A DNA stretch of 24,777 nucleotides. Source: JBPCQA01 sp050998615. GTDB lineage: Bacteria > Actinomycetota > Actinomycetes > Propionibacteriales > Nocardioidaceae. The notes under the pieces were generated by a model. It was not told the origin of the DNA. It saw nothing but the letters and a program-made list of their open reading frames with translations, and searched no databases. Below, piece by piece: positions 12,706 through 20,445 of the stretch. The stretch is taken from the NCBI GenBank assembly GCA_050998615.1, contig JBPCQA010000023.1, forward strand, positions 1 to 24,777, in the 5' to 3' direction. Position 1 is the first letter of the stretch, and every line of letters starts with the position of its first letter. The position numbers and the translations under genes were made by a program.

Positions 12706-14781
12706 TTATCTAGAGCCCGCGCAGAGCGCGAGGATGTCGGCGCCGTACTTGTCGAGCTTGGCCTGGCCGATGCCCGGCACCTGGACCAGCTCCGTCGCGT
12801 CGGTCGGCTTCGTCTCCGCCAAGGCGGTCATCGTGGCATCGGTGAACACGCAGTACGCCGGCAGCCTTTCCCGCGTCGCTCGATCGTGCCGCCAGGCCCG
12901 CAACGCGTCGTACAGCCCCTCGTCGTAGGCGCTCACACAGTCGACGCAGCGTCGGAGCTTGCGCTCACGCGGATCGGTGAGGGGTCGCGAGCAAACCCGG
13001 CAAACCGTCATCCTCGCTCTGCTGCCCTTGCCACGGCGAGCACCCGTTGCTGGGCGCGCCGCCGCGTGCAGCTGCCGATCGTCCACCAATCCGGTTAAGA
13101 ACCGGCTCGTTGAACGTTGGGATCTTCCGCCGGGGCTTCGGGCGGCGGCCCACGAGAGATGCAGGCTGTCCCTGGCACGGGTCAGGCCGACGTACAGCAG
13201 TCGACGTTCCTCGTCGATCGCAGCCGGGGTGTCGGCATGCACGATCGGCATGGTGCCTTCATGCAGACCGACCAGGAACACGATCGGCCACTCCAGCCCC
13301 TTGGCGGCGTGCAGCGTGGCGAGCGTCACGCCAGCGGCGACCGGAGCATGTTGAACGTCGACCCGCCGCTGCAGCTCGGCGACGAAACCCGGCAGGTCAA
13401 GGTCGGGGTGCGCCGTCGCCAGCTCGGCTGCGAGCGCGACGAGGGCTTGCAAAGACTCCCACCGGTCTCGGACCGTGCCGCGTCCACTAGGAGGAGTCGG
13501 TGACCAGCCCATGGCGGTGAGTGCGTCGGTGACGTCGCGCAACAACTCCCCCGTCTTAGCCGACTCCCTGCGTGCCGCTCCGCGCAGCAGGGTGACCGCC
13601 TGCCGGACCTCGGGTCGGTCGAAGAAGCGCTCGGCGCCGCGAACCACGAAGGGGACCGACCGCTCGGCGAGAGCCTCCTCGAAGCTCTGCGACTGTGCAT
13701 TGATTCGAAAGAGTACGGCGATGTGGCTGGGGTCGGCGCCGGCGGCCATCTTGTCGGCGATCGCCGCCGCTACGCTCGCTGCCTCAGCGACCTCGTCACC
13801 GTGCCCGGCGAAGGAGACCGGCGCCCCGTCGCCGCGGACGGCGCGCAACTCGACGGCAGTGGTGCCGAGTTGGTTGGCCATCACAGTGTTGGCGGCGGAG
13901 ACCACCTGCGGGGTGGACCGGTAGTTACGCATCAGCGTGACCGACGTGGTGCCGGGGAACTTTCTCCCGAAGCCGAGCAAGTGGCTAGCCGACGCACCGG
14001 CGAAGGAGTAGATCGTCTGGGCCGGGTCTCCCACCACACAGAGCTCGTCACGACCACCTAGCCACAGGTCCAGCAGGGTTGCCTGGATGGGGCTGACGTC
14101 TTGGAACTCGTCAACGACGAACCAGTGATACTGGCGCCGCACCGCCGCGGCGACGCGCTCATCGTCTGACAGCACCGCCGCCGCACACAGGAGCACGTCT
14201 TCCATGTCGATGCGCTGGCGTGACCTCTTGACCTCCTCGTACGCCGCGTAGACCTGGGCGACGGTGCTCACGTCGTAGCCGTCGACGACCCGGCCCGATT
14301 GGGGGGCGAGCCGGGGATAGTCGTCGGGTCGAACATTGGAGACCTTGGCCCACTCGATCTCGCTGGCCAGGTCACGCAAGTCTGCCGGGCCGGACTTGAG
14401 GCGGCAGCGGCCTGCCGCCTCACCGAGCAGCCCGAGTTTTGATGACATCAATGCGGGCAGCTCCGCGCCGTACACCTGCGGCCAGAAGTAGCGGGCCTGA
14501 CGCAGCGCGGCAGAGTGAAACGTGCGTGCCTGGACACCGACTGCGCCGAGTCGCGCCAACCGGGCCCGCAGCTCACCGGCGCCCCGGGTGGTGAACGTGA
14601 CCGCGAGCACCTCGGTCGGGACCATGGTGGATGTGGCCACTCCGTAGGCGACTCGGTGGGTGATCGCCCGGGTCTTGCCGGTGCCGGCGCCGGCAAGCAC
14701 CCTGACTGGCCCCTCGAGCGTGGTGACGACCTCGCGTTGCTCGGGGTCGAGCCCCTCGAGCAGGAGTTCGGCGTCGACCAC
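12706..14781 (-). CDS. uvrD2: UvrD2-type superfamily 1A DNA helicase with zinc-finger and HRDC domains
   Basis: This 691-aa 3'-5' DNA helicase has Walker A GAGTGKT (K36), a Walker B/DEXX-type motif VVDEFQDVSP, GDPAQTIYSF (motif III), MRNYRST (motif IV), TLHAAKGLEW (motif V) and VGLTRARDSL (motif VI). The C-terminal part holds a tetracysteine module, CRVC plus 14 residues and CVDC, and then an HRDC-like domain (~620-690, ending VPGIGQAKLDKYG). This linker and domain set is the hallmark of mycobacterial UvrD2, which is essential in M. tuberculosis. The GTG at 14781 is chosen over the one at 14796 because AGGAG lies 7 bases before it. whiB7 lies downstream on the same strand with its own leader. 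The mycoredoxin gene is divergent. Confidence 0.94.
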   Translation of the reverse strand: MVDAELLLEGLDPEQREVVTTLEGPVRVLAGAGTGKTRAITHRVAYGVATSTMVPTEVLAVTFTTRGAGELRARLARLGAVGVQARTFHSAALRQARYFWPQVYGAELPALMSSKLGLLGEAAGRCRLKSGPADLRDLASEIEWAKVSNVRPDDYPRLAPQSGRVVDGYDVSTVAQVYAAYEEVKRSRQRIDMEDVLLCAAAVLSDDERVAAAVRRQYHWFVVDEFQDVSPIQATLLDLWLGGRDELCVVGDPAQTIYSFAGASASHLLGFGRKFPGTTSVTLMRNYRSTPQVVSAANTVMANQLGTTAVELRAVRGDGAPVSFAGHGDEVAEAASVAAAIADKMAAGADPSHIAVLFRINAQSQSFEEALAERSVPFVVRGAERFFDRPEVRQAVTLLRGAARRESAKTGELLRDVTDALTAMGWSPTPPSGRGTVRDRWESLQALVALAAELATAHPDLDLPGFVAELQRRVDVQHAPVAAGVTLATLHAAKGLEWPIVFLVGLHEGTMPIVHADTPAAIDEERRLLYVGLTRARDSLHLSWAAARSPGGRSQRSTSRFLTGLVDDRQLHAAARPATGARRGKGSRARMTVCRVCSRPLTDPRERKLRRCVDCVSAYDEGLYDALRAWRHDRATRERLPAYCVFTDATMTALAETKPTDATELVQVPGIGQAKLDKYGADILALCAGSR

Positions 14782-14931
14782 TGGGACACTCCTCACATTG
14801 GGACGCGGAGGGGAAGCAAGCGCGGCCGCAGAGCGTTGGCAAGAATGTCAGTTTAGAGCGGGGTCTCAAAAGCCCGCCGCAGACAGCGTGCGGGTGTTCC
14901 GTTTGCTCATCGTCTTAGAAGGCGAGTCTCA

Positions 14932-15174
14932 ATGTCAGCGAAGTTTACCGTCTACTCGACGCCGTGGTGTGGTTACTGTCACCGCCTCAAGAGCCAGCTC
15001 AGCCGCGATGGTCTGGAGTTCGATGAGGTTGACATCGAACAACAACCGGAGGCCGCCGCGATCGTCGAGCGGGCCAACAACGGCAGCCAGACGGTGCCGA
15101 CACTCATCTTCACTGACGGCAGCGCCCTCACGAACCCCAGCGTCGCGCAGGTCAAGGCCAAACTCGCCTCCTGA
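14932..15174 (+). CDS. mrx1: Mycoredoxin (glutaredoxin-like, mycothiol-dependent)
   Basis: The 80-aa single-domain thioredoxin-fold protein has the active site C-G-Y-C in STPWCGYCHRL and a TVPTLIF cis-proline loop near residues 54-60. CGYC rather than CPYC, the actinobacterial context and the place next to uvrD2 match mycoredoxin-1 (Rv3198A). In mycothiol-producing bacteria Mrx1 reduces mycothiolated proteins with mycothiol and NADPH through the mycothione reductase system; it acts in the cytoplasm. The ATG at 14932 is preceded by a modest GAAGGCGAG ribosome site. It is divergent from uvrD2 and convergent with nudC, with only 35 bases between stops, where I see no clear hairpin. Confidence 0.93.
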   Translation: MSAKFTVYSTPWCGYCHRLKSQLSRDGLEFDEVDIEQQPEAAAIVERANNGSQTVPTLIFTDGSALTNPSVAQVKAKLAS

Positions 15175-15209
15175 CCGCGCCGGTCCGGCTCTCAGGTACG
15201 GACTTGGCG

Positions 15210-16208
15210 CTACCTGGGCGTCGTCAAGACGGTGCGGGGCAGCTCTTCGCCGTACCACGCCGCCACGAGCGCATAGGCAATCGAGATAGGCGTCGGCAGG
15301 CCAACCTCGCCGCGTTCGACAACCGCTTTCAGTTCGGCGCGGCTGAACCATCGCGCCGCGGTGATCTCGTCGCCGTCTACGGTGATTTCTGTTCCGGTGG
15401 CGCGGGCGAAGAAGCCCAGCATCAGGCTGGCAGGAAACGGCCACGGTTGAGCGCCGGCGTACCTTACCTCGTCGACGTCGATGTCGGTCTCTTCCTTGAG
15501 CTCTCGCACGACAGCTGCCTCGGGCGACTCCCCGGGCTCGACGAATCCTGCCAGCGTGGAGAACCAGCCGGCTGCCCGCGCCGCGTTGTGACCAAGCAGG
15601 CACCTGTCCTCTTCGTCGATGGCGAGCATGATGACGGCCGGGTCGGTGCGGGGGAAGTGCACGGTCCCGCAGCTCGGACAGCGCCGGGACGCACCCGACT
15701 CGACCGGCGCGGTCTCCGCGCCGCAGACCGAACACTTGGGATGCCGCAAATGCCAGCCAGTCAGCGAGGCTGCGTGCACCGCCAGCGACGCCTCTACGGC
15801 GTCGAGCTTGGTCGCGATCGTGCGCAATGGGGCATGGTGCGACGTCAACGAATCAGCCGCGGGTTTGCTAGACACCCGCAGCTCGTCGTACTCCTCCCAG
15901 GTTTCACCCGCGGTGGGCAAAGCGGGGTCCACGAGCACTGCGAAGTGCACCACCGTGTTGGCGCGCCCCAACAGCATGCGCGCACCGGGCGGTGCTTGGC
16001 GTGGGGACACCCAGCGCAGCGAGTCCCGAGCCGCGTTCGTCGCCAACTCGGAGCCCCGCACCTCCAATACCCGGGTCGACTGGTCGGCCCAGGCTGCCGC
16101 CAGGAACGCGGCATCTGGCCGCTTGTACGCGAGGCGGTCGTGCGCCGGCGTACTAAACGGGAAGGGCGCCAACGACGTAGGGAGCACGTCGTCAGAGGTT
16201 ACCGGCAC
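15210..16208 (-). CDS. nudC: NAD(+)/NADH pyrophosphatase NudC (Nudix)
   Basis: NudC hydrolyses NADH/NAD+ to NMN(H) and AMP and can remove NAD caps from RNA. The ~332-aa protein has the full architecture: a variable N-terminal domain (1-155), a zinc ribbon with CSVC and CPSC knuckles (~160-183), then the Nudix domain. The Nudix box GFVEPGESPEAAVVRELKEE is clear, but the usual Gly after it is Asp (EETDI). The downstream NudC signature reads AQPWPFPAS, with Ala for the usual Ser. The catalytic glutamates of REXXEE are all present. The start is uncertain: GTG 16208 or TTG 16211, neither with a strong ribosome site. It is divergent from deoD across a region with inverted repeats. Confidence 0.92.
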   Translation of the reverse strand: MPVTSDDVLPTSLAPFPFSTPAHDRLAYKRPDAAFLAAAWADQSTRVLEVRGSELATNAARDSLRWVSPRQAPPGARMLLGRANTVVHFAVLVDPALPTAGETWEEYDELRVSSKPAADSLTSHHAPLRTIATKLDAVEASLAVHAASLTGWHLRHPKCSVCGAETAPVESGASRRCPSCGTVHFPRTDPAVIMLAIDEEDRCLLGHNAARAAGWFSTLAGFVEPGESPEAAVVRELKEETDIDVDEVRYAGAQPWPFPASLMLGFFARATGTEITVDGDEITAARWFSRAELKAVVERGEVGLPTPISIAYALVAAWYGEELPRTVLTTPR

Positions 16209-16231
16209 CAACGAAACCGCCCAGCCACCTT

Positions 16232-16340
16232 CGCCGAGCCGTCAGGTTCTTCCGTAGACGAATTCCGGGGTGGGAAATAGCTGGGCGGCTCGGCGGGATA
16301 AAGCTGGCGGGCGGGCGGGAAAAACCTGACGGCTCGGCGG
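16232..16340. repeat. Inverted and direct repeats in the nudC-deoD divergent region
   Basis: CGCCGAGCCGTCAGGTT (16232-16248) is the exact reverse complement of AACCTGACGGCTCGGCG (16323-16339), a 17-bp match 74 bases apart. A third, imperfect copy, GGGAAATAGCTGGGCGGCTCGGCGG (16272-16296), lies in direct orientation to the right copy (16317-16340, GGGAAAAACCTGACGGCTCGGCGG). All three occupy the promoter region between nudC and deoD, with a GGCGGGCGGGCGGG run at 16306-16319. It may be an operator cluster or a decayed mobile palindromic repeat. Confidence 0.65.
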
Positions 16341-16358
16341 TCTGGCAAGATCACCAGC

Positions 16359-17075
16359 ATGAGCACCCACATCAGCGCCGCGCCGCGCCAGATCGCTCCT
16401 CGTGTCCTGCTGCCCGGAGATCCGCTTCGAGCGACCTGGATCGCGGAGACGTTCTTCCAAGACGCGCACTGCTATTCGACGGTGCGCGGCATGTTCGGCT
16501 ACACCGGCACCTACCACGGGCAGCCGGTGTCGGTGCAGGGCACCGGGATGGGAATGCCGTCGATCTCGATCTACGTCAATGAGCTGATTCGGGAGTATGA
16601 CGCCCAGCAGTTCGTACGGGTGGGATCTTGCGGGGCCGTCTCGGAGTCGCTGGGGCTTCGCGACCTCGTGATCGCCAGCAGCGCTGCCACCGATTCGGCG
16701 ATGAACCGGGTGCGCTTCGAGGGCCTCGACTACGCCGCGACCGCGGACTTCGGGCTGCTGCGGGCGGCGTACGACGCCGCGGAGCGGGCCAGTCAGCCGG
16801 TCACCGTGGCTCAGATCTTCTCCTCGGACTCGTTCTACGCCGATCGCCCCGAGCTCCTGCAGCGGATGGCCGGCTACGGTGTGGTTGCTGTCGAGATGGA
16901 ATGCAACGCGCTTTACACCCTGGCCGCCCAGCACTCGCGACGGGCGCTGACGATCTGCACAGTCTCTGACCACATCGTCACCGGCGAGCAGACGAGCGCC
17001 GAAGAGCGAGAACGCACGTTCGGGGCGATGGTTACGATCGCTCTCGACGCGCTGCTGGCCACGCCGTTGCCCTAG
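16359..17075 (+). CDS. deoD: Purine-nucleoside phosphorylase, DeoD type
   Basis: The enzyme phosphorolyses purine nucleosides to free base and (deoxy)ribose 1-phosphate in purine salvage. The length (238 aa) and sequence match the hexameric bacterial type. Present are the phosphate-binding LLPGDPLRA near 17-25, RGMFGYTGTY, GTGMGMPSISIY near 62-73, RVGSCGA near 87-93, the substrate-binding VEMECNALY near 178-186, and catalytic Asp204 in TVSDHI, the same number as in E. coli DeoD. The ATG at 16359 fits the family N-terminus; no strong ribosome site precedes it. It is divergent from nudC and convergent with adnB, whose stop is 31 bases away. No deoABC-type neighbour is present. Confidence 0.95.
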   Translation: MSTHISAAPRQIAPRVLLPGDPLRATWIAETFFQDAHCYSTVRGMFGYTGTYHGQPVSVQGTGMGMPSISIYVNELIREYDAQQFVRVGSCGAVSESLGLRDLVIASSAATDSAMNRVRFEGLDYAATADFGLLRAAYDAAERASQPVTVAQIFSSDSFYADRPELLQRMAGYGVVAVEMECNALYTLAAQHSRRALTICTVSDHIVTGEQTSAEERERTFGAMVTIALDALLATPLP

Positions 17076-17106
17076 AGCCCGCGGTTGGTCGCGAGCCAGC
17101 GAGTCA

Positions 17107-20100
17107 TCAGCTGCGTCCGGAGACCAGCCGCTCGATGTCGAGGCGTGACGGCAAGTCGTCGAAGCTGACCACGTCCGCGGTGCGGACGTAGTAGAACGCG
17201 GCGTCCACCTGCTCGGCGTCGATGCCCTGCAGCTCGGCCCAGGCCAGCTTGTAGATGGCCAATTGCAGCGGGTCGGCCGTTTGCTGCTGGTTGGTCTTCC
17301 AGTCGACGACCTGATAACCGGTTGCGGTCTGGTAGACCGCGTCGATGCGGCCACGGATGACCCGACCTGCGAGCACGAGGGCAAATGGTGCCTCCACCAC
17401 GTACGGCGCCCGGTCGGCGTAGGGACCTGCCTTGAACGCCTCGATCAGCTCACGCAGCTCCGCGTCGCCATTGATGCCGGAATCGGCCCGGCCGGGAAGG
17501 TCGTCGGGCTCGATCAGCTGTTGCTGGCCGAGGTGGGTCTCGACCCAGGCGTGGAAACGCGTGCCGAAGCGGGCCGACGGCGACGGTTTGCGCGGCATCG
17601 GCCGGGCCAGCTCCCTCGCCAGGCGCTCGGGGTCTTCGGACAGGCGCAGGACGCTGGTGGCGGACAAGGTGGCGGGCAAGGGCACCACGATCTCCTCGGC
17701 CCGGCCCGCCCGCGCTTCCGCGACAAGTCGCTGAAGCTCACCATCCCACTGGGCGACCAACGCCTGCTCGTCGAGCATCAGATCTGCGGCCGCCTCCGCG
17801 ACGGCATCGGCGGCGGCGCGCTCGGTCGCCGCTCGAACGAGTGCGGCGGCCTCTTGTCGACGGGTAACCTCCTCGGTGGAAGCCTCCACCGGCCATCGGA
17901 ACGGGTGCTCGTGACGGTTCGTGGGATTGCTGGCGTTAGGGTCGGGCTCCTCGACATTGACCTCCGGGGCCTGCCCCCACGTCGCCATCGTGTTGACGAT
18001 CGTTTCCATGAACGTCGAAGGCCCACGTCGCCGTTTCTGTTGGGGCCCCCACCAATGGCTCGACACCACAAGCTGATGGCGCGCCCGGGTGACGGCGACG
18101 TACACGAGCCGGCGTTCCTCCAGCAATTCACCGGCCTGAGCATCCTTCTTGTACGCCGCAAGACCCTTGTTGCTCGCCTCGGGGATCTTGGGCAGATCGG
18201 CGTAATCGCCGCGTAACGGCCCCGGCAGCTCAGACGACGTCGTCGGCCAGCGCGGCCTCCCCTGTGAGGACGGGAAAACCTTGTCGCACATCCCCGGGAG
18301 AAACACGACATCCCATTCCAGCCCCTTGGCTCGGTGGACGGTCAGCAGCTTGACCGAGTTGGATTCGGTCGGGACGGCCAGCGAGAGCCCGCGGGCGTAC
18401 TCGTCCTCCGCCGCGAGATAGGCCAAGAACCCGGGCAGTGAGGCGTCGCCATCGATCCCGGCGAAGGTGGACACCGCATCGAGGAACATCGAGAGATTGT
18501 CGCGGCGCGCTGCGGCCACCACTGAAGTGGAGGCGGCGAGCTCGACATCGATGCCGGTCACGTCGATGACTCGGCGTACGAGGTCGAGCAACGGCTCACC
18601 GACGTATCGGCGCAGCGTCCACAACTCTTGGGACAGCAGCCGGAAACGCGCTCTGGCCTGCGCAGAGTAGGGATAGCCGCCGGGGTCGTCCAGCGCCTCG
18701 AGCAGGCTAACGATGTCGGCCGGATCGACTCCTGAAACCGCCTGCCCCAACTGGTCGGCAATGTCACGGGGCCGGTCGCCTGCCGTGGCGTCAGGGCCCC
18801 CGGCTGCGTTGGTGTTCGGCTGTGAGGCCAGCCAACGCGCCCGGCGACCCAGCAACGCCAGGTCGCGGGTCCCGATCGCCCATCGAACTCCGGTCAGCAA
18901 GGTGAGCAGCGACGCGTTGGCGGTGACATCATGAATGAGCTCCAGGGTCGCCACCACCTGTGCTATCTCAGGCATTCTCAACAGCCCGTCCAGGCCGACC
19001 ACCTCGACCGGCGCACCGGCCATGGTCAAGGCGTCGTGCACATCTGCCGCAGTGGCGTTGTCACGCACTAACACCCCGATCTCGCTCCACTGCGGCCGCC
19101 GCATCGCGTGGTGGGCCCGCGGAACCTCGGCCGCCAGAAAGTCGAGCTCGTCTTGGTACGTCGCCACCACGGCTGAGCGCACCACACCGTCTCTCGCGCC
19201 CGGCTTGGGGGAGAGTGGCTCGGCGCCATGGTGGGTGGCGTAGAGATCAGCGGCAAGGTGGTTGGCCACCTGGAGGATGCGGGCCTGTGACCTGCGGTTG
19301 ACGCTCAGCGCGAACCTCGTCACCTCCCCTGCTGGCGCTGCACCGGTTGTTCCCGTCGATGCCAACACGTCGGAATGTGTCGCGGGCGTCGACCCGTTGA
19401 CTGGCGCAGGAGTCGGCGAAGCCGGCGGGAAGTCTGCACCGAACTGCTCGATGTTGCTGACCGAGGCACCTCGCCAGCCATAGATCGCCTGGCACGGGTC
19501 GCCGACGGCGGTGACGGGATGGCCGCGCCCAGCTGAGTCGCCAGCACCGGAGAACAGACCCTTCAACAATCTGGCCTGGGCAACCGAGGTGTCTTGGTAT
19601 TCGTCGAGCAGGACCACCTTGAACTGGTCACGCTCGGCGTCACTCACCTCGGGGCAGGTCTGCGCCAAGACCGCGCCTCTGGCCATCTGGTCGGAAAAAT
19701 CCATCACGCCCAGGTCGGCCTTGAGCTTGCGGTAATCCTCGACGAGGTCGAGTAGCTCTGCCCGGCATTGGAACGTCGCGAGGACCGTGCGCACGTCTCC
19801 GGTCGACTTGGCGGCTGCCCAGCGGGGAACCTCGCCGGCCTGAAATCGGCGTACGTCGTCGGCACTGACCAGGTGCTCGCAAAGCTGAGCGTCCAGGGCA
19901 AGCAGCCCGCGCACGATCCCCGGCAGCCAGGTGTTGAGGTGGTTGATCGGCTCTCGGTGGGCGCGGATAGCGCGGGCGGCGAGTTGAAAGCGCGAGGCGT
20001 CCGCGATCAGCCGGGTGTCGGGCTCGTGACCGATCCGAAGCCCATGCTCCGCCAGCAGTCGAGCGGCATAGGCGTGGTAGGTCAGCACGGTGGGATCCGC

Positions 20101-20445
20101 GACTTCGTCCTCATCGCCGGAGATCGGCGTCCCAGGCTGGCGGACCAGCCCGGCGGTCACCAGCGCATCGCGGATTCGATGCGACAACTCGGCGGCTGCC
20201 TTGTTGGTGAATGTCAGGCCGAGCACTTGATCAGCGCGTACGACGCCGGAGCCGACGAGCCAGACCACCCTGGCCGCCATCACCGTGGTCTTGCCAGAAC
20301 CCGCGCCGGCGACGATGACGCCAGGCCGCATCGGGGCGGTGATAGCCGTGACCTGTTGCGCACTGAAGTCCACCCCCATCAACCGGCGCAGGTCGGCCGG
20401 ACTCTCAATGGCCTCGGCACGACATAGCGCACGCTGCGGTGTCAT
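17107..20445 (-). CDS. adnB: AdnB, helicase-nuclease subunit of the AdnAB double-strand-break resection complex
   Basis: The 1112-aa protein has an N-terminal SF1A motor with Walker A GAGSGKT (K52), LLDEYQDTSVAQ (motif II), GDPCQAIYGWRGAS (III), TVHRAKGLEW (V) and VAVTRARHQL (VI). A C-terminal RecB-type nuclease (~860-1112) carries FGTRFHAWVE (motif His), RGRIDAVY (metal-binding Asp), VVDWKTN (catalytic Asp and Lys) and QLAIYKLAW. All are intact, so it should be an active nuclease. In mycobacteria AdnAB resects DNA ends for recombination. The ATG at 20445 overlaps the adnA stop (ATGA) and has GGAG 7 bases upstream, so adnA and adnB are translationally coupled. The longer frame to 20505 is rejected. 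A Thr/Pro/Ala-rich insertion near 360-395 (ASPTPAPVNGSTPATHSD) interrupts the motor domain. Confidence 0.94.
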   Translation of the reverse strand: MTPQRALCRAEAIESPADLRRLMGVDFSAQQVTAITAPMRPGVIVAGAGSGKTTVMAARVVWLVGSGVVRADQVLGLTFTNKAAAELSHRIRDALVTAGLVRQPGTPISGDEDEVADPTVLTYHAYAARLLAEHGLRIGHEPDTRLIADASRFQLAARAIRAHREPINHLNTWLPGIVRGLLALDAQLCEHLVSADDVRRFQAGEVPRWAAAKSTGDVRTVLATFQCRAELLDLVEDYRKLKADLGVMDFSDQMARGAVLAQTCPEVSDAERDQFKVVLLDEYQDTSVAQARLLKGLFSGAGDSAGRGHPVTAVGDPCQAIYGWRGASVSNIEQFGADFPPASPTPAPVNGSTPATHSDVLASTGTTGAAPAGEVTRFALSVNRRSQARILQVANHLAADLYATHHGAEPLSPKPGARDGVVRSAVVATYQDELDFLAAEVPRAHHAMRRPQWSEIGVLVRDNATAADVHDALTMAGAPVEVVGLDGLLRMPEIAQVVATLELIHDVTANASLLTLLTGVRWAIGTRDLALLGRRARWLASQPNTNAAGGPDATAGDRPRDIADQLGQAVSGVDPADIVSLLEALDDPGGYPYSAQARARFRLLSQELWTLRRYVGEPLLDLVRRVIDVTGIDVELAASTSVVAAARRDNLSMFLDAVSTFAGIDGDASLPGFLAYLAAEDEYARGLSLAVPTESNSVKLLTVHRAKGLEWDVVFLPGMCDKVFPSSQGRPRWPTTSSELPGPLRGDYADLPKIPEASNKGLAAYKKDAQAGELLEERRLVYVAVTRARHQLVVSSHWWGPQQKRRRGPSTFMETIVNTMATWGQAPEVNVEEPDPNASNPTNRHEHPFRWPVEASTEEVTRRQEAAALVRAATERAAADAVAEAAADLMLDEQALVAQWDGELQRLVAEARAGRAEEIVVPLPATLSATSVLRLSEDPERLARELARPMPRKPSPSARFGTRFHAWVETHLGQQQLIEPDDLPGRADSGINGDAELRELIEAFKAGPYADRAPYVVEAPFALVLAGRVIRGRIDAVYQTATGYQVVDWKTNQQQTADPLQLAIYKLAWAELQGIDAEQVDAAFYYVRTADVVSFDDLPSRLDIERLVSGRS

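Noticed and set aside
16242..17384. 380-codon minus-strand open frame across deoD
   Set aside because: It crosses the deoD gene on the other strand and runs past the adnB stop. DeoD has all catalytic motifs in the plus frame, so this is a shadow.
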